NCBI RefSeq assembly: GCF_023518235.1
Contig: NZ_CP090423.1
Coordinates: 3,737,001-3,801,000, forward strand
Length of the DNA: 64,000 nt
Direction: 5' to 3'
Origin: Stenotrophomonas maltophilia
Lineage (GTDB): Bacteria; Pseudomonadota; Gammaproteobacteria; Xanthomonadales; Xanthomonadaceae
Shown one piece after another: positions 45,054 to 55,591 of this stretch. Each line of letters starts with the position of its first letter. The first letter of the stretch is position 1. The position numbers were made by a program, and so were the translations under genes. Below the pieces are notes generated by a model that saw nothing but the letters and a program-made list of their open reading frames with translations, had not been told where the DNA came from and did no database searches.

Positions 45054-46826
45054 TTATCGCTTCATCGAACCGAAGAACTCGTCGTTGGACTTGGTGTTCT
45101 TCATCTTGTCCAGCAGGAATTCCATCGCGGCCATTTCATCCATCGGATGCAGCAGCTTGCGCAGGATCCAGATCTTCTGCAGCAGCTCCGGCTCGATCAG
45201 CAGGTCTTCGCGGCGGGTGCCGGAACGGTTGATGTCGATGGCCGGGAACACGCGCTTTTCAGCGATGCGGCGGCTCAGGTGCACCTCACTGTTACCGGTG
45301 CCCTTGAACTCTTCGTAGATCACCTCGTCCATCTTCGAGCCGGTGTCGACCAGCGCGGTGGCGATGATGGTCAGGCTGCCGCCTTCTTCCACGTTGCGCG
45401 CGGCACCGAAGAAGCGCTTCGGGCGGTGCAGGGCGTTGGCATCCACACCACCGGTCAGCACCTTGCCCGAGCTCGGCACCACGTTGTTGTAGGCGCGGGC
45501 CAGGCGGGTGATCGAGTCCAGCAGGATCACCACGTCCTTCTTGTGCTCGACCAGGCGCTTGGCGCGCTCGATGACCATTTCGGCCACCTGCACGTGGCGT
45601 GCGGCCGGCTCGTCGAAGGTCGAGCTGATGACCTCGCCGCGCACGGTGCGCTGCATTTCGGTCACTTCTTCCGGGCGCTCGTCGATCAGCAGCACGATCA
45701 GGTGCACGTCCGGATGGTTGGTGGTGATGGCCGTGGCCACCTGCTGCATCATCATGGTCTTGCCGGCCTTCGGCTGCGACACGATGAGCGAGCGCTGGCC
45801 CTTGCCCTGCGGCGCCATCAGATCGAGGATGCGGCCGGTGATGTCTTCCGACGAACCGTTGCCACGCTCCAGGGTGAAGCGACGTCGCGGGAACAGCGCG
45901 GTCAGGTTCTCGAACAGCACCTTGTTCTTCGACGCTTCCAGCGGCTCACCATTGATGGTGTCCACGATCGACAGCGCGAAGTAGCGCTCGCCGTCCTTCG
46001 GGAAGCGGATGCGGCCGGACAAGTGGTCGCCGGTGCGCAGGTTGAAGCGGCGGATCTGGCTGGGCGAGATGTAGGTGTCGTCCGGGCCGGCCAGGTAGCT
46101 GGCTTCGGCTGCACGCAGGAAACCGAAGCCGTCGGGCAGGATTTCCAGCACGCCATCGGCGGCGACGCCATCGCCGTGGCGGGTCAGCACCTTCAGCAGC
46201 GCGAAGATCACGTCCTGCTTGCGGGCGCGGGCGACGCCTTCGGAAATCTGCAGCTGCTCGGCAATCTCCAGCAGCTTCTGCGCCGGCATGCGCTTGAGAT
46301 CGCTCAGCGAGTAGACCGGGAAACCTTCCGGCACATTGGCGTGCGGGCGCGGCACGAACGGCTGCTGGTCGCCGCCATCGTTGGGCATGCCGTCATCGCG
46401 GAAGCGGCCGCCGTTGCCACCGCCATTGCGATCACGGTCGCGGCGGTTGCGGAAGCGGTCACGGCGATTGCCCTGGCCCTGGCCCTGCTGGTTCTGGTTG
46501 TACGGATTCTGGTTCTGGTTCTGGTTCTGACCACCACCCTGGTGGTTCTGCTGCCGCGGCTGGCCGGATTCGCGGCCCTCACCGCCTTCGCCGCCGCCAC
46601 TGCTGGCGGGGGCCTCGGCGGCGGGCGCGCTCGGCGCAGGGGGCGCAGGGGGCGCAGCGGCCGGCGCCGGCGCTTCGGGCGCGGCTGCCAGCGGCAGAGT
46701 CGGCTGCGCCGGAGCGGCGCTGGTTTCGGCGGCGGCCGGAGCGGCTGCCTTGCTTACGCGGGCCTTGCGCACGCGCTTTTCGGCGGGCGCTTCAGCGCTG
46801 CCGGTTTCGGGAGTGTTATCGGACAA
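45054..46826 (-). CDS. rho: Transcription termination factor Rho with long disordered N-terminus
   Basis: A 590-residue Rho, against 419 in E. coli. The core begins at about residue 168 ([20 protein letters not shown]), with the RNA-binding cold-shock-like domain (about 225-300) and the ATPase domain with Walker A SQPKAGKT (350-357). The extra N-terminus has an Ala/Pro-rich part (25-75), a Gln/Asn/Gly-rich tract (about 92-119: [20 protein letters not shown]) and an Arg/Asp/Gly part (120-150). The start is a TTG (46824-46826). Rho hexamers terminate transcription. The trxA-rho order is conserved with E. coli. Confidence 0.95.
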   Translation of the reverse strand: MSDNTPETGSAEAPAEKRVRKARVSKAAAPAAAETSAAPAQPTLPLAAAPEAPAPAAAPPAPPAPSAPAAEAPASSGGGEGGEGRESGQPRQQNHQGGGQNQNQNQNPYNQNQQGQGQGNRRDRFRNRRDRDRNGGGNGGRFRDDGMPNDGGDQQPFVPRPHANVPEGFPVYSLSDLKRMPAQKLLEIAEQLQISEGVARARKQDVIFALLKVLTRHGDGVAADGVLEILPDGFGFLRAAEASYLAGPDDTYISPSQIRRFNLRTGDHLSGRIRFPKDGERYFALSIVDTINGEPLEASKNKVLFENLTALFPRRRFTLERGNGSSEDITGRILDLMAPQGKGQRSLIVSQPKAGKTMMMQQVATAITTNHPDVHLIVLLIDERPEEVTEMQRTVRGEVISSTFDEPAARHVQVAEMVIERAKRLVEHKKDVVILLDSITRLARAYNNVVPSSGKVLTGGVDANALHRPKRFFGAARNVEEGGSLTIIATALVDTGSKMDEVIYEEFKGTGNSEVHLSRRIAEKRVFPAIDINRSGTRREDLLIEPELLQKIWILRKLLHPMDEMAAMEFLLDKMKNTKSNDEFFGSMKR

Positions 46827-47015
46827 GAGCGTTATTCCTCGCTTGAAGGTGCGAGCGCCCGGCTGGGGCGGCGAATGTTGGGAATGGGTCTGGAAGAAAC
46901 GGCGTCCAGAGGGTGCGGCACGCGAACGCGGCCGGATATGCCGACACTATCATCGGCCCGCGGCGCCGTGCAAGGGTCGCCGGGAACAGCATTCATCATG
47001 GACGCGGTGCGCCCG

Positions 47016-47042
47016 ACGGCAGCCGCACGCGGCGGCTGCCGT
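47016..47042 (-). repeat. Hairpin between trxA and rho
   Basis: ACGGCAGCCGC and its complement, separated by 5 nt, form an 11-bp perfect stem 13 bp after the trxA stop. There is no T-run. It could be an mRNA-processing or attenuation element controlling read-through from trxA into rho. Confidence 0.5.
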
Positions 47043-47054
47043 GAAACATCAGGA

Positions 47055-47384
47055 TCAGGCCAGCGCCTTGTCCAGCAGGCCGGCCAGCTGGGCCTTGCCC
47101 ACCGCACCGATCTGCTCGCCGACCTTCTCGCCGTCCTTGAACACGACCAGGTACGGAATCGAACGCACGTGGTACTTGGCGGCCAGCGCACGGTTGTGGT
47201 CGACGTTGACCTTGGCGATCTTGGCGCGGCCCTGGTAGGCATCGGCCAGCTCGTCCAGCGCCGGGGCGATCATCTTGCACGGGCCACACCACTCGGCCCA
47301 GAAATCGACCAGCACCGGTTCCTTGGAATTCAGCACTGCGCTATCAAAGTCGGCGTCGCCGACATGTACAACCTTGTCGCTCAT
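47055..47384 (-). CDS. trxA: Thioredoxin TrxA
   Basis: A 109-residue thioredoxin with the active site WCGPCK at residues 32-37 and the cis-Pro motif [10 protein letters not shown]. It is a cytoplasmic disulfide reductase. Start at ATG 47384; an upstream frame adds 11 unlikely residues. It is upstream of rho on the same strand and divergent from rhlB, the same neighbourhood as in E. coli. Confidence 0.96.
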   Translation of the reverse strand: MSDKVVHVGDADFDSAVLNSKEPVLVDFWAEWCGPCKMIAPALDELADAYQGRAKIAKVNVDHNRALAAKYHVRSIPYLVVFKDGEKVGEQIGAVGKAQLAGLLDKALA

Positions 47385-47897
47385 CTTGGTTTCTCGTCTT
47401 GGATTGCACCCGGCCATGCCGGAGGTGGGTGAACTGGGCCATGCCCGGTGGCGCGACCCTCGTCGTTGCCTCGCGGCGCTCTGCCGCGGTGCGTTCGGCG
47501 GGATGCCTGGACGCTCACGGCCGGCAGTGTACCCCTATCGCAGGGCAGGGACAGGCGCCGGCTGGAACCCAGCGTATCGTGATCGCTTCGAAGCCCGGTA
47601 TGTGTCGGATTTCACTGTCTTCCAGGAAATGGGGATGGCAGCGGGCGACACCACCGCCGACAGGCAGGGGCGTTCAAGTGCGGTGTGGCTGGGTGAAGAC
47701 GGGCTTGTCTCGCAATGCGGTGAGACTCGCCATTCCGGTTTGCCGGCCCGAGTGCGTTAAACTGGGGCATTGTGCGGCGTGCGGACCGGGTGGTCCCTGC
47801 CTGCCAACCCGCCGCAGGGGCCGCAGTTTGCGACGGTGCCCCTAGACGATGAAGTGCCGCCCGCCCCACGGGCCGACGGCCATACCAAGACGGACCC
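47385..47897. other. Intergenic region between trxA and rhlB, no gene seen
   Basis: 513 bp of non-coding sequence with promoters needed in both directions. A weak TTAAAC lies near 47757-47762, but I could not fit a convincing -35 box. No conserved repeat or RNA structure stands out. Frames through it show no recognisable protein. Confidence 0.45.
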
Positions 47898-49619
47898 ATG
47901 AGCGACAAACCGCTGACCGATTTGACCTTCTCCTCCTTTGAGCTGCATCCGGCCCTGCAGGCCGGCCTTGAAGGAGCCGGATTCACCCGTTGCACCCCGA
48001 TCCAGGCACTGACCCTGCCGGTCGCGCTGGCCGGCGGTGATGTTGCCGGCCAGGCCCAGACCGGCACCGGCAAGACCCTGGCCTTCCTGGTTGCTGTCGT
48101 GAACCGCCTGCTGAGCCGGCCGGCGCTGGCCGACCGCAAGCCGGAAGACCCGCGCGCGCTGATCCTCGCGCCGACCCGCGAACTGGCCATCCAGATCCAC
48201 AAGGATGCGGTGAAGTTCGGTTCCGACCTGGGCCTGCGCTTCGCGCTGGTCTACGGCGGCGTCGACTACGACAAGCAGCGCGAGATCCTGCAGCAGGGCG
48301 TGGACGTGATCATCGCCACCCCGGGCCGCCTGATCGACTACGTCAAGCAGCACAAGGTGGTCTCGCTGCACGCCTGCGAGATCTGCGTGCTGGACGAAGC
48401 CGACCGCATGTTCGATCTGGGCTTCATCAAGGACATCCGCTTCCTGCTGCGCCGCATGCCCGAGCGCACCATCCGCCAGACCCTGCTGTTCAGCGCCACG
48501 CTCAGCCACCGTGTGCTGGAGCTGGCTTACGAGCACATGAACGAGCCGCAGAAGCTGGTGGTCGAAGCCGAAACCATCACCGCCGCGCGCGTGCGCCAGC
48601 GCATCTACTTCCCGGCCGACGACGAGAAGATTCCGCTGCTGCTGGGCCTGCTCTCGCGCAGCGAAGGCGCCCGCACCATGGTGTTCGTCAACACCAAGGT
48701 GTTCGTCGAGCGCGTGGCCCGTTCGCTGGAAAAGGCCGGCTACCGCGTCGGCGTGCTGTCCGGTGATGTGCCGCAGAAGAAGCGCGAGAGCCTGCTCAAC
48801 CGCTTCCAGAAGGGCCAGCTGGAAATCCTGGTGGCCACCGACGTGGCCGCGCGTGGCCTGCACATCGACGGCATCAAGTACGTCTACAACTACGACCTGC
48901 CGTTCGATGCCGAAGACTACGTGCACCGCATCGGCCGTACCGCGCGCCTGGGTGAAGAGGGCGATGCGATCAGCTTCGCCTGCGAGCGCTACGCGATGGG
49001 CCTGCCGGACATCGAGGCCTACATCGAGCAGAAGATTCCGTCCGAGCCGGTCACCAAGGAATTGCTGACCGCGCTGCCGCGCCCGGAACGCCCGGCCCCG
49101 GCCGCTGGCGAGGAAGGCGAGGAGAACGAGAGCGTCGGCCAGATCTTCCGTGAAGCGCGCGAAGCCCGCGCCGCCGAGGAAGAGCGTCGTGGCGGTGGCC
49201 GCAGTGGTGGCCGCTCCGGCGGTGGCCGCGGCGAGCGTCGCGACGGTGAGCGCAGTGGCGAGCGCCGTTCGCGTGGCCCGCGCAAGCCGCGCGTGGAAGG
49301 CGAACAGGCGGCCGCCGCACCGGCCGAAGGTGCCGAGGCCGCTGTGGCCCAGGCCCCGCGTCCGCCGCGTCCGCCGCGTGCCGAAGGTGCACCGGAAGGT
49401 GCCGCCGAGGGCGATCGCAAGCCGCGCAAGCGCCGCCGTCGTCGCCACGGGCGCCCGGTCGAGGGTGCCGAGGGCGTGCAGGCCACGGCCGGCAACGGCG
49501 CCAGCCCGGTGACCCCGGTGCAGGTGGTGGCCAAGCCGGTGCGCACCGCTGCCGATACCGGCGATTCGTTCCTGACCCGCATCGGCCGCAAGATCCGCCG
49601 GATGCTGTCGGGCAACTAA
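47898..49619 (+). CDS. rhlB: ATP-dependent RNA helicase RhlB
   Basis: A 573-residue DEAD-box helicase. Motifs in order: a Q-motif region ([13 protein letters not shown]), Walker A AQTGTGKT (53-60), [34 protein letters not shown] and HRIGRTAR. The core ends at about residue 390. It is followed by a 180-residue low-complexity tail rich in Arg, Gly, Glu, Ala and Pro. E. coli RhlB is 421 residues, with a shorter tail that contacts RNA and the degradosome. It works with RNase E in RNA decay. It is divergent from trxA-rho, matching the E. coli order. Confidence 0.95.
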   Translation: MSDKPLTDLTFSSFELHPALQAGLEGAGFTRCTPIQALTLPVALAGGDVAGQAQTGTGKTLAFLVAVVNRLLSRPALADRKPEDPRALILAPTRELAIQIHKDAVKFGSDLGLRFALVYGGVDYDKQREILQQGVDVIIATPGRLIDYVKQHKVVSLHACEICVLDEADRMFDLGFIKDIRFLLRRMPERTIRQTLLFSATLSHRVLELAYEHMNEPQKLVVEAETITAARVRQRIYFPADDEKIPLLLGLLSRSEGARTMVFVNTKVFVERVARSLEKAGYRVGVLSGDVPQKKRESLLNRFQKGQLEILVATDVAARGLHIDGIKYVYNYDLPFDAEDYVHRIGRTARLGEEGDAISFACERYAMGLPDIEAYIEQKIPSEPVTKELLTALPRPERPAPAAGEEGEENESVGQIFREAREARAAEEERRGGGRSGGRSGGGRGERRDGERSGERRSRGPRKPRVEGEQAAAAPAEGAEAAVAQAPRPPRPPRAEGAPEGAAEGDRKPRKRRRRRHGRPVEGAEGVQATAGNGASPVTPVQVVAKPVRTAADTGDSFLTRIGRKIRRMLSGN

Positions 49620-49622
49620 GTG

Positions 49623-49680
49623 GTAGCGCCCGACCGTTGGTCGGGCGGCCTTGAGAGGTGTGCCGACCAACGGTCGGCAC
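49623..49680. repeat. GTAG-type palindrome pair after rhlB
   Basis: GTAG, CGCCCGACC-GTT-GGTCGGGCG, then GTGCCGACC-AAC-GGTCGGCAC. The two hairpins share GACC/GGTC cores. They lie between rhlB and ftsE and may act as a weak terminator. Confidence 0.7.
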
Positions 49681-49736
49681 CCACCCAGGCCGGCAACGAT
49701 CAGCGCGACCGTCTCCACGCCGTCGCGCGGCTCCTG

Positions 49737-49742
49737 CATAAT
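49737..49742 (+). promoter_or_regulatory. Possible -10 box for ftsE (CATAAT)
   Basis: CATAAT lies 6 nt before the ATG at 49749, giving a predicted start of transcription at or near the start codon. No -35 box is seen. Confidence 0.3.
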
Positions 49743-49748
49743 CGGGGC

Positions 49749-50435
49749 ATGAGTGTCCTGCGCTTCGACAATGTCAGCAAACAGTACGCCGGTGGCCACG
49801 AAGCCCTGATCGATGTCAGCTTCGAGGTCGCGCCGGGCGAGATGCTGTTCGTCACCGGCCATTCCGGTGCGGGCAAAAGCACCCTGCTCAAGTTGATCCA
49901 CCTCGACGAGCGGCCCAGCCGCGGCGCGGTGGTGTTCGACGAGCGCAACCTGCTGAAGGTGCGCGGTGGCGACGTCCCGCGCCATCGGCGCGCGGTCGGT
50001 GCGGTCTACCAGGACCACCGCCTGCTGATGGACCGCTCGATTGCCGAGAATGTGGCGCTGCCGCTGATCCTGCGCGGCACCCGTCGCGGCGATATCAGCA
50101 AACGCGTGCGCTCGGTGCTCGAGCGCATGGGCCTGGGCCACCGCGAGAAGGCGTTGCCTTCGCAGCTGTCCGCGGGCGAGCAGCAGCGCGTCGGCATCGC
50201 CCGCGCCATCGTCGGCGAACCCAAGCTGCTGGTGGCCGATGAGCCGACCGGCAACCTCGATCCGACCCTGGCGGCGGAAATCATGGCGCTGTTCGCCGAG
50301 CTGCCGTCGCGCGGCACCAGCGTGCTGGTGGTCAGCCACGATCTGCCGCTGCTGCGCCGCATGCGCAAGCGCGTGCTGATCCTCGACCACGGCCGGCTGG
50401 TGGACGACATCTCGCCGCAGGACCTGGCGGAGTAA
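49749..50435 (+). CDS. ftsE: Cell division ATP-binding protein FtsE
   Basis: A 228-residue ABC ATPase. Walker A is GHSGAGKST (37-45), with a Q-loop region (YQDHRLLMDRSIAENVALPL), the signature LSAGEQQRVGIARAI and Walker B LLVADEPTGNLDP. With FtsX it activates septal peptidoglycan hydrolases through the periplasmic factor EnvC. It is 3 bp upstream of ftsX. The spacing of an AT-rich -10-like box suggests a leaderless transcript. Confidence 0.96.
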   Translation: MSVLRFDNVSKQYAGGHEALIDVSFEVAPGEMLFVTGHSGAGKSTLLKLIHLDERPSRGAVVFDERNLLKVRGGDVPRHRRAVGAVYQDHRLLMDRSIAENVALPLILRGTRRGDISKRVRSVLERMGLGHREKALPSQLSAGEQQRVGIARAIVGEPKLLVADEPTGNLDPTLAAEIMALFAELPSRGTSVLVVSHDLPLLRRMRKRVLILDHGRLVDDISPQDLAE

Positions 50436-50438
50436 CCC

Positions 50439-51386
50439 ATGGCCAAGAACGAAAACAGCGAAGCCGCCGCACCCTCGCGTGTGGGCGTCTGGTTCCAGCA
50501 CCACGCGCACAGCGTGGTGTTCAGCCTCGGCCGCGCCTTCCGCAAGCCGTGGGCGACCCTGCTGACGGTGATGGTCATGGCGCTGGCGCTGGCCCTGCCG
50601 CTGGGCCTGTCGATCGCGCTGGACAACCTCAAGCAGTTCGCCGGCAGCGTGCAGCAGTCGCGCGACATCAATGTGTTCCTCAAGGGCAATGTCGATGGCC
50701 CCGCTGCGCTGCGCCTGGCCGGCCAGCTGCGTGACCGCGATGACGTGGCCGAAGTGAACGTGCGCACGCCCGAGCAGGGCCTGCAGGAACTGCGCGATGC
50801 CGGGCTCGGCGAGGCGATCGACGCGCTCAACGACAATCCGCTGCCTTCGCTGCTGGTGATCACCCCGGGCCAGGGCAAGGACGACGCGCGCCTGGCGCGC
50901 GCGCTGGAGAGCCTGCCCGAGGCCGACCTGGTGCAGCACGATGCGCTGTGGCGCCAGCGCCTGGACGCCTGGCTGGCGTTCGGTGCGCGGCTGGTGCAGG
51001 TGCTGTCGGTGCTGCTCGGCGCGGGCGCCGCGCTGGTGGTCGGCAACACCGTGCGCCTGGATATCCAGGCCCGTCGCGAAGAAATCGGCGTGCTGCAGCT
51101 GCTCGGTGCCAGCGACGGCTTCATCCGCCGCCCGTTCCTCTATCTGGGTGCTTGGTACGGCCTCGGCGCCGGCGCGGTGGCGCTGGCCCTGATCGGCGCG
51201 GCCGGTGCCGCGCTGCGCCTGCCGCTGGCCGAGCTGTCGCGCAGCTACGGCAGCCCGTTCGTGCTGCACGGTCTGGACCTGCTGCACGGCAGCCTGGTGC
51301 TGCTGGGCACGTTGCTGCTGGGCTGGCTGGGCGCGTGGCTGGTCACCGGCCACTTCCTCCGCCAGACCCGCCCCACCGACACCTGA
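50439..51386 (+). CDS. ftsX: Cell division ABC transporter subunit FtsX
   Basis: A 315-residue FtsX with four membrane helices: about 40-60 (PWATLLTVMVMALALALPLGL), 190-215, 240-265 and 285-310. A periplasmic domain at about 65-185 (SVQQSRDINVFLKGNVDG onward) binds the hydrolase activator. It forms the type VII ABC complex with FtsE. It begins 3 bp after ftsE, and the next gene starts 7 bp later. Confidence 0.95.
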   Translation: MAKNENSEAAAPSRVGVWFQHHAHSVVFSLGRAFRKPWATLLTVMVMALALALPLGLSIALDNLKQFAGSVQQSRDINVFLKGNVDGPAALRLAGQLRDRDDVAEVNVRTPEQGLQELRDAGLGEAIDALNDNPLPSLLVITPGQGKDDARLARALESLPEADLVQHDALWRQRLDAWLAFGARLVQVLSVLLGAGAALVVGNTVRLDIQARREEIGVLQLLGASDGFIRRPFLYLGAWYGLGAGAVALALIGAAGAALRLPLAELSRSYGSPFVLHGLDLLHGSLVLLGTLLLGWLGAWLVTGHFLRQTRPTDT

Positions 51387-51393
51387 GACCGGC

Positions 51394-52236
51394 ATGCAAC
51401 CGCAAGCGCTGAAGCACCTTGAAGGGCCCGCGACGCGGGTGATGGTGGTCGACGGGTCGAAGCTGGTGCGCAAGCTGATCGCCGACGTCCTGCAGCGTGA
51501 CCTGCCGGGCGTGGAGGTGATCGGCTGCGACAGCATCGAGGACGCGCAGCAGGCGCTGGCGCAGGGGCCGGTGGACCTGGTGACGACCTCGCTGACCCTG
51601 CGCGATGGCGACGGCCTGGCGTTGGCGCGGATGGTCCGCGAAGCCGCCGGCCAGGCCTACGTGCCGGTGATCGTGGTGTCCGGCGATGCCCAGCAGCACC
51701 TGGAACAGCGCCGCTTCACCGAGTACGTCACCGACTACTTCGACAAGGCGCTGGGCCACGAGGCGCTGGCGACCTTCATCCGCGGCTATGTGCAGCCGCA
51801 GACCATTCCCGGCGCCACCATCCTCTACATCGAGGACAGCCGCGTGGTGGCCGAGGCCACCAAGCGCATGCTCGAACGCCAGCAGCTGAACGTGCTGCAC
51901 GTGGTCAGTGCCGAGGAGGCATTCACCCTGCTCACCGCCGAGTCGCTGGGCCGCAGCCGCCACCGCATCGACCTGGTGCTGACCGATGTCACCCTGAAGG
52001 GCGAACTGAGCGGCCGCGACGTGGTGCAGCGCGTGCGCGTGGACTTCGGCTACGGCAAGCGCCGCCTGCCGGTGCTGGTGATGACCGGCGACGGCAACCC
52101 GCACAACCAGACCGGGCTGCTGCAGTCCGGCGCCAACGACCTGGTGCTCAAGCCGATCGAAGAACGGCTGCTGGTCACCAAGGTGCTGTTCCAGCTGCGC
52201 CTGGCCCGATTGAACGATGGACCCCTGTTGCGATGA
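51394..52236 (+). CDS. Response regulator with two receiver domains, the first lacking its phospho-Asp
   Basis: A 280-residue protein made of two receiver domains and no output domain. Receiver 1 (14-132) has Asp20 and Lys118, but Ser66 occupies the phosphorylation position in DLVTTSLTLRDGDG. Receiver 2 (141-276) is complete: Glu147-Asp148, Asp198 in DLVLTDVTL, and Lys253. It is inserted between ftsX and ung, where enterobacteria have ftsX next to rpoH. No histidine kinase is adjacent. It may relay phosphate or bind a partner by protein contact; I cannot name the pathway. Confidence 0.85.
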   Translation: MQPQALKHLEGPATRVMVVDGSKLVRKLIADVLQRDLPGVEVIGCDSIEDAQQALAQGPVDLVTTSLTLRDGDGLALARMVREAAGQAYVPVIVVSGDAQQHLEQRRFTEYVTDYFDKALGHEALATFIRGYVQPQTIPGATILYIEDSRVVAEATKRMLERQQLNVLHVVSAEEAFTLLTAESLGRSRHRIDLVLTDVTLKGELSGRDVVQRVRVDFGYGKRRLPVLVMTGDGNPHNQTGLLQSGANDLVLKPIEERLLVTKVLFQLRLARLNDGPLLR

Positions 52237-52245
52237 AGTGTTGCG

Positions 52246-52959
52246 ATGATCGATGAAGTAGCCGACACCCCGACGATCCAGCTCGAACCGAGCTGGAAGC
52301 AGCATGTCGGCGATTACCTGCTGCAGCCGCAGATGCGTGAGTTGTCCGCGTTCCTGCGCCAGCGCAAGGCCGGTGGTGCGGCGGTGTTCCCGCCCGGCCC
52401 GCAGATCTTCGCCGCGTTCGACGCCACGCCGTTCGAGCAGGTGAAGGTGGTGATCCTCGGCCAGGACCCGTACCACGGTCGTGGCCAGGCGCATGGGCTG
52501 AGTTTCTCGGTGGCGCCGGGTGTGCCGGTGCCGCCATCGCTGCTGAACATCTACAAGGAGATCGAGAGCGATCTCGGTCTCCCGCGCCCGGACCACGGCT
52601 GCCTGATTCCATGGGCACAACGCGGCGTGCTGCTGCTCAATGCCGTGTTGACGGTGGAAGAGGGCAAGGCCGGTGCACACCAGGGCCGTGGCTGGGAGGG
52701 CTTCACCGACCACGTGGTGGATGTGCTCAACCGCGAACGCGAAGGCCTGGTGTTCATGCTCTGGGGCGCCTATGCACAGCAGAAGGGCAAGGTGATCGAC
52801 ACCCGCCGCCATCGCGTGCTGAAGTCGCCGCACCCGTCGCCGTTGTCGGCGCACCGGGGGTTCCTCGGCTGCCGCCATTTCTCGATGGCCAACGAGTACC
52901 TGCAGCGCCGCGGGCAGACGCCGATCGACTGGTCGCTGCCGCCGCGTTCGGCGCTCTGA
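52246..52959 (+). CDS. ung: Uracil-DNA glycosylase Ung
   Basis: A 237-residue family 1 enzyme. The catalytic water-activating motif GQDPYHG is at 72-78 (Asp74), followed by the uracil-binding segment [38 protein letters not shown], and the DNA-intercalation loop [18 protein letters not shown] (His196). It removes uracil from DNA in base excision repair. It starts 9 bp after the response regulator stop. Confidence 0.97.
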   Translation: MIDEVADTPTIQLEPSWKQHVGDYLLQPQMRELSAFLRQRKAGGAAVFPPGPQIFAAFDATPFEQVKVVILGQDPYHGRGQAHGLSFSVAPGVPVPPSLLNIYKEIESDLGLPRPDHGCLIPWAQRGVLLLNAVLTVEEGKAGAHQGRGWEGFTDHVVDVLNREREGLVFMLWGAYAQQKGKVIDTRRHRVLKSPHPSPLSAHRGFLGCRHFSMANEYLQRRGQTPIDWSLPPRSAL

Positions 52960-53183
52960 GCGCCGGCGGGCGGCCGGGCCTGAACACCGGGCAACGTTTC
53001 CGGCCCTGAATGGGCCTCCGGAACGGCCCGTTCAGCTCCGCTTGACCGGATTCGGCCGGTTTCCGGCGGGTAATTGCTTGAATTCCAAGGGATTGTGAAT
53101 CCCGAAAAGCATGCTCGCCACTGTCATCAAATCGCGCTACGGTAGGGCTCTGTTTGGGACCAGTGTTGCATCAATGGGACGCT

Positions 53184-53212
53184 GGAACTTTTTCCTCCTT
53201 TAGCAGTCCAAA
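53184..53212 (+). promoter_or_regulatory. Candidate sigma-E-type promoter of rpoH
   Basis: GGAACTT at 53184-53190 matches the sigma-E (RpoE) -35 consensus. After 15 nt comes GTCCAAA (53206-53212), close to the sigma-E -10 box. Transcription would start about 20 nt before the rpoH ATG. E. coli rpoH also has a sigma-E promoter. Confidence 0.5.
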
Positions 53213-53226
53213 TCCCGGACTGCTAA
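53200..53226 (+). promoter_or_regulatory. Hairpin just before the rpoH start codon
   Basis: TTAGCAGTCC and GGACTGCTAA form a perfect 10-bp stem with a 7-nt loop, ending 11 nt before the ATG at 53238. It could limit ribosome access in transcripts from an upstream promoter. The proposed sigma-E start point would remove its left arm. Confidence 0.6.
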
Positions 53227-53237
53227 GATGGGTGCCT

Positions 53238-54113
<876 letters not shown>

Positions 54114-54136
54114 GGCGCGGTGGCGTTGAAGCAATG

Positions 54137-54170
54137 AAAAGGCCCGGCATTGCCGGGCCTTTTTGTTTTT
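54137..54170 (+). terminator. Intrinsic terminator after rpoH
   Basis: AAAAGGCCCGGCA-TTGCCGGGCC followed by TTTTTGTTTTT. The A-run on the left means it can also work on the other strand, for purD. Confidence 0.92.
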
Positions 54171-54214
54171 CGCGGCGCTCTCATCCACGCAGGGCCTGGA
54201 TCTATCCAGTGTCA

Positions 54215-54237
54215 GTAGAGCCACGCCATGCGTGGCT
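54215..54237. repeat. GTAG hairpin downstream of purD
   Basis: GTAG, then AGCCACGC-CAT-GCGTGGCT. It is a changed member of the ATCCACGC/GCGTGGAT family, with the T-A pair replaced by G-C in both arms. Confidence 0.65.
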
Positions 54238-54249
54238 GCGGCGCGGCCG

Positions 54250-55533
54250 TCACTCTTCGCGTGCGATCGCGCGCCAGCCGATGTCGTTGCGGTGGAACTC
54301 GTTGGCCCACGTCACCTTGGCTACGCCGGCGTAGGCATTGGCCTGCGCGTCGCGCACGCTGTCGCCCAGCGCGGCCACGCACAGCACGCGGCCGCCCGCG
54401 CTGAGCACCTGGCCCTGCGCGTCCAGCGTTGTGCCGGCATGGAACACCTTGGCACTGGCCGGCACCTCGTCCAGGCCGGAAATCACATCACCGGTGATCG
54501 GCGCTTCCGGATAAGGCTTGGCCGCCAGTACCACGCCCAGCGACGGGCGCGCATCCCACTGCGCCTGCACCTGGTCCAGGCGGCCGTCGATGGCCGCTTC
54601 CACCAGCTCGACCAGATCCGACTGCAGGCGCAGCATCACCGGCTGGGTTTCCGGGTCGCCGAAGCGCACGTTGAATTCGATCACCTTCGGCGCGCCGCTG
54701 GCATCGATCATCAGGCCGGCGTAGAGGAAGCCGGTGAACGGGATGCCGTCGGCGATCATGCCCTGCACGGTCGGGTTCACCACCTCGCGCATCACTCGCG
54801 CGTGCACTTCCGCGGTGACCACCGGGGCCGGCGAGTACGCGCCCATGCCGCCGGTGTTCGGGCCGGTATCGCCGTCGCCGACGCGCTTGTGGTCCTGCGA
54901 GGTGGCCATCGGCAGCGCGTGCACGCCGTCCACCATCGAAATGAAGCTGGCTTCCTCGCCGTCGAGGAACTCCTCGATCACCACGCGCGCACCGGCATCG
55001 CCGAAGGCGTTGCCCGACAGCATGTCACGCACCGCGTCCTCGGCTTCGGCCAGGGTCATCGCTACGATCACGCCCTTGCCGGCGGCCAGGCCATCGGCCT
55101 TGACCACGATCGGGGCGCCCTTGTCGCGGATGTAGGCCAGCGCCGCGTCCACCTCGGTGTGCACGGCGTAGAACGCGGTGGGGATGTTGTGGCGGGCCAG
55201 GAAATCCTTGGCGTAGGCCTTGCTGCCTTCCAGCTGGGCGGCGGCGGCAGTCGGCCCGAAAATGCGCATGCCGGCGGCGCGGAAGCGGTCGACCACGCCG
55301 GCCACCAGCGGTACTTCCGGACCGACCACGGTCAGCGCCACGCCTTCGGCCTGGGCCAGCGCCAGCAGGCCGTCGATGTCGGTGACCTTCACCGCCACGT
55401 TGCGGCACTTGTCTTCGCTGGCGGTGCCGGCGTTGCCGGGCGCCACGATCACTTCGGTGACACGGGAGGACTGGGCCAGCTTCCATGCCAGGGCGTGTTC
55501 GCGGCCGCCTGAGCCGATGACAAGTACGTTCAT
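54250..55533 (-). CDS. purD: Phosphoribosylamine-glycine ligase PurD
   Basis: A 427-residue ATP-grasp enzyme: MNVLVIGSGGREHALAWKL at the N-terminus, VGPEVPLVAGVVD, VKADGLAAGKGVIVA (ATP-binding) and EFNVRFGDPETQPVM near the metal site. It makes glycinamide ribonucleotide in purine synthesis. Start at ATG 55533. It is the third gene of a purH-lipoprotein-purD run on the minus strand. Confidence 0.97.
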   Translation of the reverse strand: MNVLVIGSGGREHALAWKLAQSSRVTEVIVAPGNAGTASEDKCRNVAVKVTDIDGLLALAQAEGVALTVVGPEVPLVAGVVDRFRAAGMRIFGPTAAAAQLEGSKAYAKDFLARHNIPTAFYAVHTEVDAALAYIRDKGAPIVVKADGLAAGKGVIVAMTLAEAEDAVRDMLSGNAFGDAGARVVIEEFLDGEEASFISMVDGVHALPMATSQDHKRVGDGDTGPNTGGMGAYSPAPVVTAEVHARVMREVVNPTVQGMIADGIPFTGFLYAGLMIDASGAPKVIEFNVRFGDPETQPVMLRLQSDLVELVEAAIDGRLDQVQAQWDARPSLGVVLAAKPYPEAPITGDVISGLDEVPASAKVFHAGTTLDAQGQVLSAGGRVLCVAALGDSVRDAQANAYAGVAKVTWANEFHRNDIGWRAIAREE

Positions 55534-55591
55534 CACGAGATTCCAGATTGCGTGGGAAGGGAAGGTCGATGTCCCCGTCGGCGCAGGTGCT

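Noticed and set aside
47275..47845. Short frames in the trxA-rhlB gap as possible small genes
   Set aside because: No ribosome site, no domain, and composition like the surrounding non-coding sequence.
48901..50435. tRNA or rRNA genes in the window
   Set aside because: Scanning the gaps around these genes and elsewhere, I saw no cloverleaf with GTTCGAATC-type T-loop and no rRNA sequence.
47757..51536. Minus-strand frame of 1259 codons opposite rhlB, ftsE and ftsX
   Set aside because: It spans several real genes in antisense and is dominated by His/Gln/Arg/Ala. No domain or ribosome site is seen.
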